Shown here piece by piece: positions 1-8,468 of a DNA stretch of 63,645 nt. The notes beneath the pieces are model-generated. The model saw only the letters and a program-made list of their open reading frames with translations, was not told the origin of the DNA and searched no databases. How positions within the stretch are numbered: position 1 is the stretch's first letter; the number at the start of each line of letters is the position of its first letter. Both the position numbers and the translations under genes were made by a program. The stretch comes from G963666945 sp963666945 (GTDB lineage: Bacteria > Bacteroidota > Bacteroidia > Bacteroidales > Marinifilaceae), in assembly GCA_963666945.2 (NCBI GenBank), contig CAXXRT010000008.1, positions 1 through 63,645 on the forward strand, given 5' to 3'.

Positions 1-2
1 AT

Positions 3-233
3 AATCTTGATAGGCCATCTTTGGGAGATATAGCAGGAACAGTCGTTCTGCTTGTTGGGGCTAATCCGGAGATGTCTTTTGTTTATAAACACAAGACTGG
101 TAAAGGAGAGTATGTTTTTAATACGAATGATGTTAATGAAGTTTTGGAAGGAGTGCCTATAAATGAACCGGAGGTTCTTAGATATCTTAAAGAGATGATA
201 AATGAAAATTTGAAGGAAATAAATATTGGATAG
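3..233 (+). CDS. C-terminal end of an uncharacterised protein (5' truncated by window)
   Basis: The frame is open from base 3 and ends with a stop at 233, so only the last 76 or so residues are visible; an apparent TTG start at 21 is an artefact of the window edge. The visible segment is soluble and mixed alpha/beta, with no cysteines, membrane segment or catalytic motif I can name. It lies 54 bp upstream of a hydrogenase operon on the same strand. In anaerobes such operons are often preceded by small regulatory genes (SpoIIE-type phosphatases, HATPase or DRTGG proteins), so a regulatory role is possible. That is inferred from context only. Confidence 0.55.
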   Translation, partial: NLDRPSLGDIAGTVVLLVGANPEMSFVYKHKTGKGEYVFNTNDVNEVLEGVPINEPEVLRYLKEMINENLKEINIG

Positions 234-287
234 AGTATAAGAGATTAATAGATCAATAAATTTTTAATTTATAAATAAAAAACAGTT

Positions 288-680
288 ATGGAAAAGATCA
301 AATCCCTTGCTGACCTTAAGAAAATTAAGGAAAGTGTTAAGTCAAAGATTGATTTAAGGGAAAGAAGCGATAAGCCTGAGAAGATTCTTCAGGTTAAGGT
401 TGCTATGGCTACTTGTGGTATCGCTTCTGGAGCAAAAGAGACAATGGAATTCTTTATTTCTGCTTTGGAGAAAAGGAGTATTCCTGCTGTTGTTACTCAA
501 ACAGGATGCATGGGATATTGCTATGCTGAACCAACAGTTGAGATAACTAAACCAGGACAGGATCCGGTTGTTTTTGGTAATGTTGACCAGGATAAAGCTG
601 ATGAGATTATCGAAAAGTATATAAAGAATAATGAGTTGGTAGATGGTATTATTCCAGTGAATTATAAAACTATTGAATAA
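288..680 (+). CDS. thioredoxin-like [2Fe-2S] ferredoxin of hydrogenase operon
   Basis: A 130-residue cytoplasmic protein with a thioredoxin-fold [2Fe-2S] domain at about residues 35-120. The visible cysteines are C43 (ATCGIASG) and the pair C74/C78 (TGCMGYC). The second cysteine of the usual first pair is absent, which as I recall is common in this small family. The N-terminal 30 residues are charged and helical. It sits 20 bp upstream of the hydB-like gene, within the hydrogenase operon, and probably carries electrons or helps assemble the complex. The family is clear; the exact role is inferred. The start is the first ATG in frame, preceded by an AT-rich stretch with no Shine-Dalgarno sequence. 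Confidence 0.85.
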   Translation: MEKIKSLADLKKIKESVKSKIDLRERSDKPEKILQVKVAMATCGIASGAKETMEFFISALEKRSIPAVVTQTGCMGYCYAEPTVEITKPGQDPVVFGNVDQDKADEIIEKYIKNNELVDGIIPVNYKTIE

Positions 681-700
681 TTTAAAGCAGCTATACAATT

Positions 701-2494
701 ATGAAACAGTATAATATGCATATTCTTGTTTGTGGAGGTACGGGGTGTCGTGCTTCTTCAAGTCAGGAGATTCAGAATAAACTTAATGAGTGTTTGAAAG
801 AAAAAGATCTTGATAAAGAGGTTCAGGTTGTGGCAACAGGATGTTTCGGATTTTGTGAAAAAGGTCCTATTGTTAAGATGTTGCCAGATAATACCTTCTA
901 TACTCACGTAAAACCCGAGGATGCAGAAGAAATTATCAATGAACATATTATAAAAGGCCGTAAAGTTGAACGTTTGCTTTACGTTGATCCTGATAAGAAA
1001 GAGATTGTAAGTGATTCGAAACATATGGATTTTTATAAGAAACAGTTGCGTATTGCATTAAGAAACTGTGGTTTTATAAATCCTGAAAATATTGAAGAGT
1101 ATATTGCCAGAGATGGCTATGCTGCTTTGGCTAAATGTATTGGTGACAGTACTCCGGAAGATGTTATTAATGAAATAGTTGAATCTGGTCTTCGTGGTAG
1201 AGGAGGAGGTGGATTCCCAACAGGATTAAAGTGGGGATTTGCAGCAAAGAATAAAGCTGATCAGAAATATGTAGTATGTAATGCTGATGAAGGAGATCCA
1301 GGTGCATTTATGGATCGTTCTATTCTTGAAGGAGATCCTCATTCAGTAATTGAGGCTATGGCTATTTGTGGATACTGTATAGGTGCAGATAAAGGTTTGG
1401 TATATATACGTGCTGAATATCCTTTAGCTATTGAAAGATTGAAAATTGCTATTGGTCAGGCACGTGAAATGGGTGTGCTTGGTGAGGATATAATGGGAAC
1501 AGGATTCAGTTTTGACATTGAATTGCGTTATGGTGCAGGTGCATTCGTTTGTGGTGAGGAAACTGCCCTAATACATTCAATGGAAGGTTTAAGAGGTGAG
1601 CCAACAGTAAAACCTCCTTTCCCTGCTGAGTCAGGTTATCTTGGTAAGCCAACAAACGTGAATAACGTTGAGACTTTGGCTAATATACCTGTTATCATTC
1701 TTAAAGGTGCTAGTTGGTTTAATAAAATTGGTACTGAAAGATCAAAAGGGACAAAAGTATTTGCTCTTGCCGGAAAGATTAATAACGTAGGTCTTATTGA
1801 AGTCCCTATGGGTACTACTTTAAGAGAAGTTATTTATGAAATCGGTGGTGGTATTAAAGATGGTAAGAAATTTAAAGCTGTTCAGACTGGTGGACCTTCC
1901 GGGGGATGCTTAACAGAAAAACACCTTGATACTCCTATTGATTTTGATAATCTTATTGCTGCTGGTTCTATGATGGGATCAGGTGGTATGATTGTAATGG
2001 ATGAAGATGATTGTATGGTAGCCATGGCAAAGTTTTATCTTGACTTTACTGTAGAAGAATCTTGTGGTAAATGTTCTCCTTGTAGGATTGGTAATAAGCG
2101 TCTTTATGAGATGTTAGATAAAATTACTAAAGGTAAAGCTACAATGGAAGATCTTGACATTCTCAAGAATTTGAGTAATGTTATTAAAGATACTGCTCTT
2201 TGTGGATTAGGACAGACTTCTCCTAACCCTGTACTTTCGACAATGGATAATTTCTGGGATGAGTATATTGCTCACGTTGAAGATGGTAAGTGTCCTGCTG
2301 GTCAGTGTAAAGCACTGTTGAATTACCATATAGATCCTGATCTTTGTGTTGGATGTACTCTTTGTGCAAGAAACTGTCCTGTAAGTTGTATTACAGGTGA
2401 ACGTAAGGAAGCTCACATTATTGATACAGAAAAATGTATTAAGTGTGGTGCTTGTATGGAAAAATGTAAGTTTAATGCTATAAGCATACAATAA
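701..2494 (+). CDS. hydB: [FeFe] hydrogenase NADH-binding flavoprotein subunit (NuoF-like, HydB)
   Basis: This 597-residue protein is the diaphorase subunit of a multimeric NAD(H)-linked [FeFe] hydrogenase. Domains in order: an N-terminal thioredoxin-like [2Fe-2S] domain (C11, C16, C48, C52); a NuoF FMN/NADH-binding core starting near residue 164 with the glycine-rich motif GLRGRGGGGFPTGLKWGF; an SLBB region; the NuoF [4Fe-4S] motif ESCGKCSPCRIG near residue 455; and a C-terminal pair of ferredoxin-type [4Fe-4S] sites (CVGCTLCARNCP and CIKCGACMEKC). This architecture is that of HydB in bifurcating hydrogenases, which oxidise NADH together with ferredoxin to make H2, or run in reverse. It is separated by 13 bp from hydA. 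Whether bifurcation really occurs cannot be read from sequence. Confidence 0.95.
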   Translation: MKQYNMHILVCGGTGCRASSSQEIQNKLNECLKEKDLDKEVQVVATGCFGFCEKGPIVKMLPDNTFYTHVKPEDAEEIINEHIIKGRKVERLLYVDPDKKEIVSDSKHMDFYKKQLRIALRNCGFINPENIEEYIARDGYAALAKCIGDSTPEDVINEIVESGLRGRGGGGFPTGLKWGFAAKNKADQKYVVCNADEGDPGAFMDRSILEGDPHSVIEAMAICGYCIGADKGLVYIRAEYPLAIERLKIAIGQAREMGVLGEDIMGTGFSFDIELRYGAGAFVCGEETALIHSMEGLRGEPTVKPPFPAESGYLGKPTNVNNVETLANIPVIILKGASWFNKIGTERSKGTKVFALAGKINNVGLIEVPMGTTLREVIYEIGGGIKDGKKFKAVQTGGPSGGCLTEKHLDTPIDFDNLIAAGSMMGSGGMIVMDEDDCMVAMAKFYLDFTVEESCGKCSPCRIGNKRLYEMLDKITKGKATMEDLDILKNLSNVIKDTALCGLGQTSPNPVLSTMDNFWDEYIAHVEDGKCPAGQCKALLNYHIDPDLCVGCTLCARNCPVSCITGERKEAHIIDTEKCIKCGACMEKCKFNAISIQ

Positions 2495-2500
2495 GGAGGA
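2495..2500 (+). promoter_or_regulatory. strong Shine-Dalgarno sequence before hydA
   Basis: GGAGGA directly follows the hydB stop codon and ends 7 bases before the hydA ATG. Good Shine-Dalgarno matches are uncommon in Bacteroidota, and the other genes I checked here lack one. It fixes the hydA start and suggests high or coupled translation of the catalytic subunit. Confidence 0.75.
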
Positions 2501-2507
2501 TCCGAAA

Positions 2508-4280
2508 ATGAGTGAAATGATAAAATTAACCATAGATAATAAGGTTGTTGAAGTAAAAAAAGGAACAACGATCTTAGATGCAGCTAAAAAAATTGGTATA
2601 GATATTCCTACTCTTTGCTACATGAATGTAGAGAATATGTGTATTCAAAATAAACCTGCTTCGTGTCGTATTTGTGTTGTAGAAGTAGAAGGACGTCGTA
2701 ATCTTGCTCCTTCTTGTGCAACAGACTGCGCTGAAGGTATGGTTGTGCATACACATACATTAAGAGTATTGAATGCAAGAAGAACAGTATTATCGCTGAT
2801 TCTTTCTGATCACCCAACAGATTGTTTGGTTTGTCCTAAGTCTGGAAATTGTGAGTTACAGGACCTTGCAATTAAAATGGGTATCAGAGAAATACCATTT
2901 GAAGGTGAGAAATCAACATTTAAGGTAGATTATTCTCCGTCTATTATTCGTGATATGGATAAATGTATTTTGTGCCGTCGTTGTGAGATGATGTGTAATG
3001 AAGTACAGACTGTTGGTGTACTTTCTGCTATTAATAGAGGATTCTCTTCTGTTGTTGCTCCTGCATTTGAACAAGATCTTCAGGATTCTGAGTGTACATA
3101 TTGTGGTCAGTGTGTTGCTGTTTGTCCTGTTGGTGCTCTTACTGAAGTTAATCATTCAAATAAATTAATTAGGGATCTTGCTAATCCTGATAAAACAGTA
3201 GTTGTTCAGACTGCCCCTGCGGTTAGAGCTGCTCTTGGTGAAGAATTTGGATTAGAGCCAGGAACACTTGTAACAGATAAAATGGTTTCTGCTCTTCGTC
3301 AATTAGGATTTGATCAGGTTTATGATACAGATTTCGCAGCTGACTTAACTATTATGGAAGAGGGAACAGAGTTACTAGACAGACTTACTCGTTTCTTAAA
3401 TGGAGATAAGGATGTTCGTCTTCCTATACTTACTTCTTGTTGTCCAGCTTGGGTTCAATTCTTTGAGCATCAATTCCCATCAATGAAGGATATTCCTTCC
3501 ACCGCTCGTTCTCCACAGCAGATGTTTGGTGCTGTTGCTAAGACATATATGGCAGAGAAAATGGGTATTAAGAGAGAAGATATGGTAGTTGTTTCTATTA
3601 TGCCTTGTCTTGCCAAGAAATACGAATGTGAACGTGAGGAGTTCTCAGTAGATGGAAATCCTGATGTTGATTACTCTATTTCAACAAGAGAATTAGCTCA
3701 TTTAATTAAACGTGCAAATATAGATTTTAATTCATTACAGGGAGAAGATTTCGATCATCCTCTAGGTGAATCAACGGGAGCTGCTGTTATTTTTGGAGCA
3801 ACTGGTGGAGTAATTGAGGCTGCAGTTCGTACTGCTTATGAAATTTTTACTAAGAAGAAACTTGAGAAAGTTGATTTTGAACAACTTCGTGGTCATGAAG
3901 GATTACGTAGTGCAACTATTGATTTTGATGGTTTGAAGTTAAACATCGGTATAGCTCATGGATTAGGTAATGCACGTAAAATGCTAGAAGATATTCGCGA
4001 TGGTAAGTCAGAATATCATGCAATAGAAATCATGGCTTGTCCTGGTGGATGTATTGGTGGAGGTGGTCAGCCACTTCATCATGGGGATTATAACATTCTT
4101 AAGGCTCGTGCTCTTGCAGTATATAGAGAAGATGCAGGTAAAAAACTAAGAAAATCTCATGAGAATCCAGAAATCATAAAAATTTATGAGGAATTCTTAG
4201 GAAAGCCAATGAGTGAGAAATCTCACCATTTATTGCATACTCATTATTTTGATAAGAGTAAAGAGATTGTTATTGAGTAA
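2508..4280 (+). CDS. hydA: [FeFe] hydrogenase catalytic subunit (HydA, trimeric NADH-linked type)
   Basis: A 590-residue catalytic subunit that reduces protons or oxidises H2 at an H-cluster. The N-terminus is a [2Fe-2S] ferredoxin domain (cysteines around 37-70). Next comes the His-ligated [4Fe-4S] site HPTDCLVCPKSGNC (H102, C106, C109, C115), then two [4Fe-4S] sites (C153/156/159/163 and C196/199/202/206). The three H-cluster motifs are canonical: TSCCPAW (309-315), MPCLAKKYE (365-373) and MACPGGCIGGG (509-519). C312 is the usual proton-transfer cysteine. A small-subunit-like C-terminus follows. Length and domain order match HydA of trimeric bifurcating enzymes. The maturases HydE, HydF and HydG are not in the window and must be encoded elsewhere. 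Confidence 0.97.
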   Translation: MSEMIKLTIDNKVVEVKKGTTILDAAKKIGIDIPTLCYMNVENMCIQNKPASCRICVVEVEGRRNLAPSCATDCAEGMVVHTHTLRVLNARRTVLSLILSDHPTDCLVCPKSGNCELQDLAIKMGIREIPFEGEKSTFKVDYSPSIIRDMDKCILCRRCEMMCNEVQTVGVLSAINRGFSSVVAPAFEQDLQDSECTYCGQCVAVCPVGALTEVNHSNKLIRDLANPDKTVVVQTAPAVRAALGEEFGLEPGTLVTDKMVSALRQLGFDQVYDTDFAADLTIMEEGTELLDRLTRFLNGDKDVRLPILTSCCPAWVQFFEHQFPSMKDIPSTARSPQQMFGAVAKTYMAEKMGIKREDMVVVSIMPCLAKKYECEREEFSVDGNPDVDYSISTRELAHLIKRANIDFNSLQGEDFDHPLGESTGAAVIFGATGGVIEAAVRTAYEIFTKKKLEKVDFEQLRGHEGLRSATIDFDGLKLNIGIAHGLGNARKMLEDIRDGKSEYHAIEIMACPGGCIGGGGQPLHHGDYNILKARALAVYREDAGKKLRKSHENPEIIKIYEEFLGKPMSEKSHHLLHTHYFDKSKEIVIE

Positions 4281-4322
4281 TGTTGAACTATCAGGATTAA
4301 TATCCGATTAGATAAATAAGTT

Positions 4323-4805
4323 ATGGCAAAAATTAAAATTAAATTACCTAAAGAGAAGGTAGAGGAACTAATAGAGGTTTGTAAATCCTTTAATAATAAG
4401 GCAGGCGAACTTATTAATGTTCTTCACAAGGCACAAAGCATTTTTGGCTATCTTCCTGCTGAAGTGCAGGAAATTATAGCTAGGGAACTTAATGTGCCTG
4501 TAGCTAAAGTTTATGGAGTGGTTACTTTCTACTCATTCTTTAATATGACGCCTAAAGGAGAACATCCAATATCAATATGTATGGGAACTGCTTGTTATGT
4601 TCGTGGTGCAGAAAAAGTATTAGACGAATTTAAGCGTTTACTTGATATTAAAGTTGGAGAAACTACAGAGGATGGTAAGTTCTCTCTTTCGAGCCTTCGT
4701 TGCGTTGGAGCATGTGGACTTGCACCAGTTGTATTAGTTGGTGAAAGAGTTTACGGTAGAGTAGCTCCTGCTGATGTTGAAAATATTATTAACGAATATA
4801 AATAA
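4323..4805 (+). CDS. hydC: [FeFe] hydrogenase [2Fe-2S] subunit (NuoE-like, HydC)
   Basis: A 160-residue NuoE/HydC-type subunit. A helical N-terminal domain (about 10-75) is followed by a thioredoxin-like domain with the four [2Fe-2S] ligands C86 and C91 (CMGTAC) and C127 and C131 (CVGAC). It carries electrons between the flavin of HydB and the rest of the complex. It starts 42 bp after hydA and is the last gene of the operon, since a perfect hairpin terminator begins 6 bp after its stop. The order (small ferredoxin, B, A, C) differs from the classic hydCBA order but keeps all trimer components. Confidence 0.95.
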   Translation: MAKIKIKLPKEKVEELIEVCKSFNNKAGELINVLHKAQSIFGYLPAEVQEIIARELNVPVAKVYGVVTFYSFFNMTPKGEHPISICMGTACYVRGAEKVLDEFKRLLDIKVGETTEDGKFSLSSLRCVGACGLAPVVLVGERVYGRVAPADVENIINEYK

Positions 4806-4810
4806 ATAAA

Positions 4811-4840
4811 AAATGTCCCGCTCTTGCGGGACATTTTCTT
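4811..4840 (+). terminator. rho-independent terminator of hyd operon
   Basis: A perfect 11-bp stem (AAATGTCCCGC / GCGGGACATTT) with a 4-base TCTT loop, followed on the + strand by a T-rich tail. It lies just after hydC. The flanking A run means it may also act for the convergent minus-strand gene. Confidence 0.9.
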
Positions 4841-4847
4841 TATTTCT

Positions 4848-5255
4848 TTATAAATAATTTCCTTTTATCATTGCCTGTGTAATTTCCTTAGCAACAATTT
4901 CGATAAACTTTGTTTCATCATGTTCCGTTAATACAGGGATATCTATATATTTTCTTAAAACATCAACTAGTCTTTGTTTAATTACTTCTGCTTCTTTGTT
5001 TTCAATACCCTTATTCTCAATATTGATTAAGTCATAATATTCATTAGGAAGAACATTATACATTGCTCTGTCAATCTTTTTTATGATTTTGCAGATTACT
5101 TTATATTTTTCTTCAGTTTCCAGTTTGGGAAAGCGAATCTGATCATCAATTTTTCCAGCTATAGTAAATATTTGCATTGGCATTAATATTTCTAATCCAT
5201 TAAGGTCTCTTTCTATTAGTAATAGCTGTGTGTTGTTTAAAGATATTATTCCCAT
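4848..5255 (-). CDS. uncharacterised 135-residue protein
   Basis: I do not recognise this protein. It is soluble and acidic-to-neutral, with no signal peptide, membrane segment or cysteines. The first 50 residues look like beta strands (MGIISLNNTQLLL, then MPMQIFTIAGKI). The remainder is mostly helical and lysine/glutamate-rich. It has its own ATG and normal-looking codon use. It is convergent with hydC, with the hyd terminator between the genes. Downstream of ppdK, it may be read from the same strand after the ppdK terminator or from its own promoter. No function is proposed. Confidence 0.6.
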   Translation of the reverse strand: MGIISLNNTQLLLIERDLNGLEILMPMQIFTIAGKIDDQIRFPKLETEEKYKVICKIIKKIDRAMYNVLPNEYYDLINIENKGIENKEAEVIKQRLVDVLRKYIDIPVLTEHDETKFIEIVAKEITQAMIKGNYL

Positions 5256-5403
5256 GATTTTAAGGCTTTAGGTTATAGTTTTATACAATTTACAAAATAT
5301 TTAAATATTATCAAAGAATACTTTTATATAGTAATACGTTGAATTTATGTTAATAGGTACTGTTTTTAATAATTTTTTAGGCTATATATATGGATGTAAA
5401 GAA

Positions 5404-5431
5404 AAAGGCTATCTCTTAAGAGATAGCCTTT
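5404..5431 (-). terminator. terminator of ppdK
   Basis: A perfect palindrome: AAAGGCTATCTCTT followed by its exact reverse complement. In RNA this folds into a stem of about 12 bp with a tiny loop. It lies 23 bp beyond the ppdK stop, with a TTCTTT tail on the minus strand. Confidence 0.85.
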
Positions 5432-5454
5432 GAAATATGATATTTAAGAATATC

Positions 5455-8175
5455 TTATTTATGCATAATAGCAGCTTGCGCAGCAGCTAATCGTGCAATA
5501 GGTACACGGAAAGGAGAACAAGAAACGTAGTCCATTCCAACTTTATCGCAGAAAATAACAGATGAAGGCTCTCCTCCATGCTCTCCACAGATACCAAGTT
5601 TGATATCTGGACGAGTAGAACGACCCTTGTCAGCACCCATTTGTACTAATTGACCGATACCTTCTTGATCTAATATTTGGAAAGGATCGTTTTTAAGAAG
5701 ACCTTTTTCAATATAGATAGGTAAGAATTTACCAGCATCATCTCTGGAATAACCGAATCCCATCTGAGTAAGGTCGTTAGTACCGAATGAGAAGAACTCA
5801 GCAACCTCAGCAATTTCGTTAGCTGTAAGAGCAGCACGAGGAATCTCAATCATTGTACCTACCATGAAATCAACTTCAATACCTTTTTCAGAGAAAACGT
5901 GAGCAGCTGTCGATCTTATAATATCAGCCTGCATCTTAAGCTCTTTTACAGTACCAATAAGAGGAACCATGATTTCTGGCTTTGGATTAAAACCTTTAAG
6001 TTTAAGATCACATGCAGCCTGTAAAATAGCACGAGCCTGCATTTCTGTAATTTCTGGGTAAGTGTTACCTAGACGACAACCTCTATGACCGAGCATTGGG
6101 TTGAATTCGTGAAGAGATTCAACTTTAGTCTTGATAACATCAAGAGAAATACCTGTTCTCTCAGCCATTTCTATTTGAGAAGCTTCGTCATTTGGAGTAA
6201 ATTCGTGCAATGGAGGATCTAATAAACGGATAGTAACTCCTAAGCCGTCCATAGCTTTAAGAATACCGGAGAAATCTTCTCTTTGGATAGGTAATAATTT
6301 AGCAAGAGCTTCTTTACGACCTTTAACGTCATTTGCAAGAATCATCTCACGTATAGCCCAGATTCTATCTCCTTCGAAGAACATGTGCTCTGTACGGCAA
6401 AGACCAATACCTTTAGCTCCAAATTCACGTGCAGTTTTTGCATCAGCAGGAGTATCAGCGTTTGTTCTCACATACATTCTAGTGTTTTTCTCAGCAAGAT
6501 CCATCATCTTACCAAAGTCTCCATGTAGTGATGGAGTAACAGTAGCAACCTTACCTTCATAAACAATACCTGTAGAACCGTTTAGAGAGATAAACTCACC
6601 TTCTTTGAATTCTCTACCGTTAATTTTTAGTGATTTTCCAGTTACAGAAATACCAGCAGCAGAAGAAATACAACATTTACCCATACCACGAGCAACAACG
6701 GCAGCGTGAGAAGTCATACCACCTCTTTCAGTAAGAATACCTTCAGCAGCATACATTCCTTTTAAGTCTTCTGGAGAAGTTTCTCTACGAACAAGAATAA
6801 CTTTTTCACCTCTTGCAGCCCACTCTTCTGCGGCACTTGCTGTAAATACGATTTTACCAGTAGCAGCACCAGGAGATGCAGGAAGACCTTTGGAAAGAAC
6901 AACAGCATTACTTAGTGCTTCTGTTTCGAAAACAGGGTGAAGTAATTCATCTAATTTATTTGGTTCTTGACGCATGATAGCTGTTTTTTCATCTATCATA
7001 CCTTCCTCTAGCATATCAACAGCCATTTTTACCATAGCTGCACCTGTTCTCTTACCACTACGAGTTTGAAGCATCCAAAGCTTACCATCTTGAATAGTAA
7101 ACTCCATATCTTGCATATCCCTATAGTGATCTTCCAGTTTTTGTTGAACTTCGTCAAGTTGTTTATATATTTCTGGCATAGCTTCCTCTAATGAAGGGAA
7201 GTTTGCTTTTCTTTCTTCTTCAGAAACACCACCACGTGCAGCCCATCTTTTAGAACCTTCGATTGTGATTTCCTGTGGAGTACGAACACCAGCAACAACA
7301 TCTTCACCTTGGGCGTTGATTAGGTACTCACCGTTGAAAATATCTTCACCAGTAGCAGCATCACGAGAGAAACAAACTCCAGTAGCAGAGTTTTCACCCA
7401 TGTTACCGTATACCATAGCCTGAACGTTCACAGCCGTTCCCCATTCTTCTGGAATTTGCTCCATTCTTCTGTAAAGAATAGCTCTTTCAGTATTCCAAGA
7501 ATCGAATACAGCGCAAATAGCTCCCCATAACTGATCCCAAGGGTTAGTTGGGAAGTCTATTCCTGCATGACTTTTTACTACTGTTTTAAAATCTGCAACT
7601 ATAGATTTAAGATCTTCTACAGTGAATTCAGCATCTGAAGAATATTCTTTTGCATGTTTAACTTTATCGAGTACAGTTTCGAATGGGCAATGTTCACCTT
7701 CCTCGGCCTCAACACCCATAACTACGTCACCATACATCTGAATGAAACGACGATATGAATCGTAAGCAAATTTTTCGTTACCTGATTTTTCAGCAACAAT
7801 TTTCACAGTCTCATCATTCATACCCAAGTTAAGAACTGTGTTCATCATTCCAGGCATTGAAACCCTTGCTCCAGAACGAACAGAAAGTAATAGAGGAAAT
7901 TCTTCTCCTTTAGAATCGAATTTAGCATTCATTGCTTTCTCTGCAGAGGCGATACCTGCTTTAACTTCTTTTTCTATAAGTTTGATTACTGCGTCTTTTC
8001 CTTCTTGGTTGTATAGTGTACAAACTTCTGTTGTGATTGTAAATCCGGCAGGAACCGGTACTCCAATAAGATTCATTTCGGCAAGGTTCGCTCCTTTACC
8101 ACCTAACAGATTTTTCATGTCTGCGCGGCCTTCTGCCTTACCGTCTCCAAATGTGTAAACGTACTTAGTACTCAT
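5455..8175 (-). CDS. ppdK: pyruvate, phosphate dikinase
   Basis: A 906-residue, full-length PPDK that interconverts pyruvate + ATP + Pi and PEP + AMP + PPi in the cytoplasm. The N-terminal ATP-grasp domain begins with a FGDGKAEG-type motif and has GGKGANLAEM near residue 26. The swivelling phosphohistidine domain holds GGMTSHAAVVARGMGK with the catalytic His at about 490. The C-terminal PEP/pyruvate barrel carries the acid/base Cys863 in LGICGEHGGEP. In fermentative Bacteroidota, PPDK can replace pyruvate kinase or serve gluconeogenesis. It is monocistronic, with a -7-like promoter upstream and a perfect terminator downstream. The long antisense open frame at 7838-8158 is a shadow. Confidence 0.98.
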   Translation of the reverse strand: MSTKYVYTFGDGKAEGRADMKNLLGGKGANLAEMNLIGVPVPAGFTITTEVCTLYNQEGKDAVIKLIEKEVKAGIASAEKAMNAKFDSKGEEFPLLLSVRSGARVSMPGMMNTVLNLGMNDETVKIVAEKSGNEKFAYDSYRRFIQMYGDVVMGVEAEEGEHCPFETVLDKVKHAKEYSSDAEFTVEDLKSIVADFKTVVKSHAGIDFPTNPWDQLWGAICAVFDSWNTERAILYRRMEQIPEEWGTAVNVQAMVYGNMGENSATGVCFSRDAATGEDIFNGEYLINAQGEDVVAGVRTPQEITIEGSKRWAARGGVSEEERKANFPSLEEAMPEIYKQLDEVQQKLEDHYRDMQDMEFTIQDGKLWMLQTRSGKRTGAAMVKMAVDMLEEGMIDEKTAIMRQEPNKLDELLHPVFETEALSNAVVLSKGLPASPGAATGKIVFTASAAEEWAARGEKVILVRRETSPEDLKGMYAAEGILTERGGMTSHAAVVARGMGKCCISSAAGISVTGKSLKINGREFKEGEFISLNGSTGIVYEGKVATVTPSLHGDFGKMMDLAEKNTRMYVRTNADTPADAKTAREFGAKGIGLCRTEHMFFEGDRIWAIREMILANDVKGRKEALAKLLPIQREDFSGILKAMDGLGVTIRLLDPPLHEFTPNDEASQIEMAERTGISLDVIKTKVESLHEFNPMLGHRGCRLGNTYPEITEMQARAILQAACDLKLKGFNPKPEIMVPLIGTVKELKMQADIIRSTAAHVFSEKGIEVDFMVGTMIEIPRAALTANEIAEVAEFFSFGTNDLTQMGFGYSRDDAGKFLPIYIEKGLLKNDPFQILDQEGIGQLVQMGADKGRSTRPDIKLGICGEHGGEPSSVIFCDKVGMDYVSCSPFRVPIARLAAAQAAIMHK

Positions 8176-8292
8176 ATTTGTAAGATTTTGGTTTGACCCG
8201 TATAACGGGGGAAATTAATATTTAAATATGTTATTTTTAATAGTCTGTTAATCAATTAGTTTGTGGACTTATTTTGATTTCTTAAACGAAAT

Positions 8293-8301
8293 GCAAATAT
8301 A
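8293..8301 (-). promoter_or_regulatory. -7 box of ppdK promoter
   Basis: On the minus strand this reads TATATTTGC, a perfect match to the Bacteroidota -7 consensus TAnnTTTGC, 118 bp upstream of the ppdK ATG. No convincing TTTG -33 box was found at the usual distance, so the promoter call is moderate. Confidence 0.55.
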
Positions 8302-8417
8302 TGTGTATTTTTTAAAAAATAAAAGTAGTTCTATATCATATTTTGATCAATTATTCTGTTTATGTGCAAATATTGTTAACTGTTTGTAATTGAACTGAAT
8401 CAATTGAATATAAAAGT

Positions 8418-8446
8418 AAAAGGCCACCTTAGTAAGGTCGCCTTTT
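8418..8446 (-). terminator. terminator of pst-pho operon (after phoR)
   Basis: A 13-bp stem with one mismatch (AAAGGCCACCTT / AAGGTCGCCTTT, plus one closing A-T pair) and a 3-base loop, 23 bp beyond the phoR stop. T tracts occur on both sides, so it could be bidirectional. No + strand gene approaches it, so its natural client is phoR. Confidence 0.75.
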
Positions 8447-8468
8447 TTCTTATGTTTTTATGGGGAAT

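Noticed and set aside
354..3155. Minus-strand open frames opposite the hydrogenase genes
   Set aside because: They lie wholly inside strongly conserved hydrogenase coding sequence and resemble no family.
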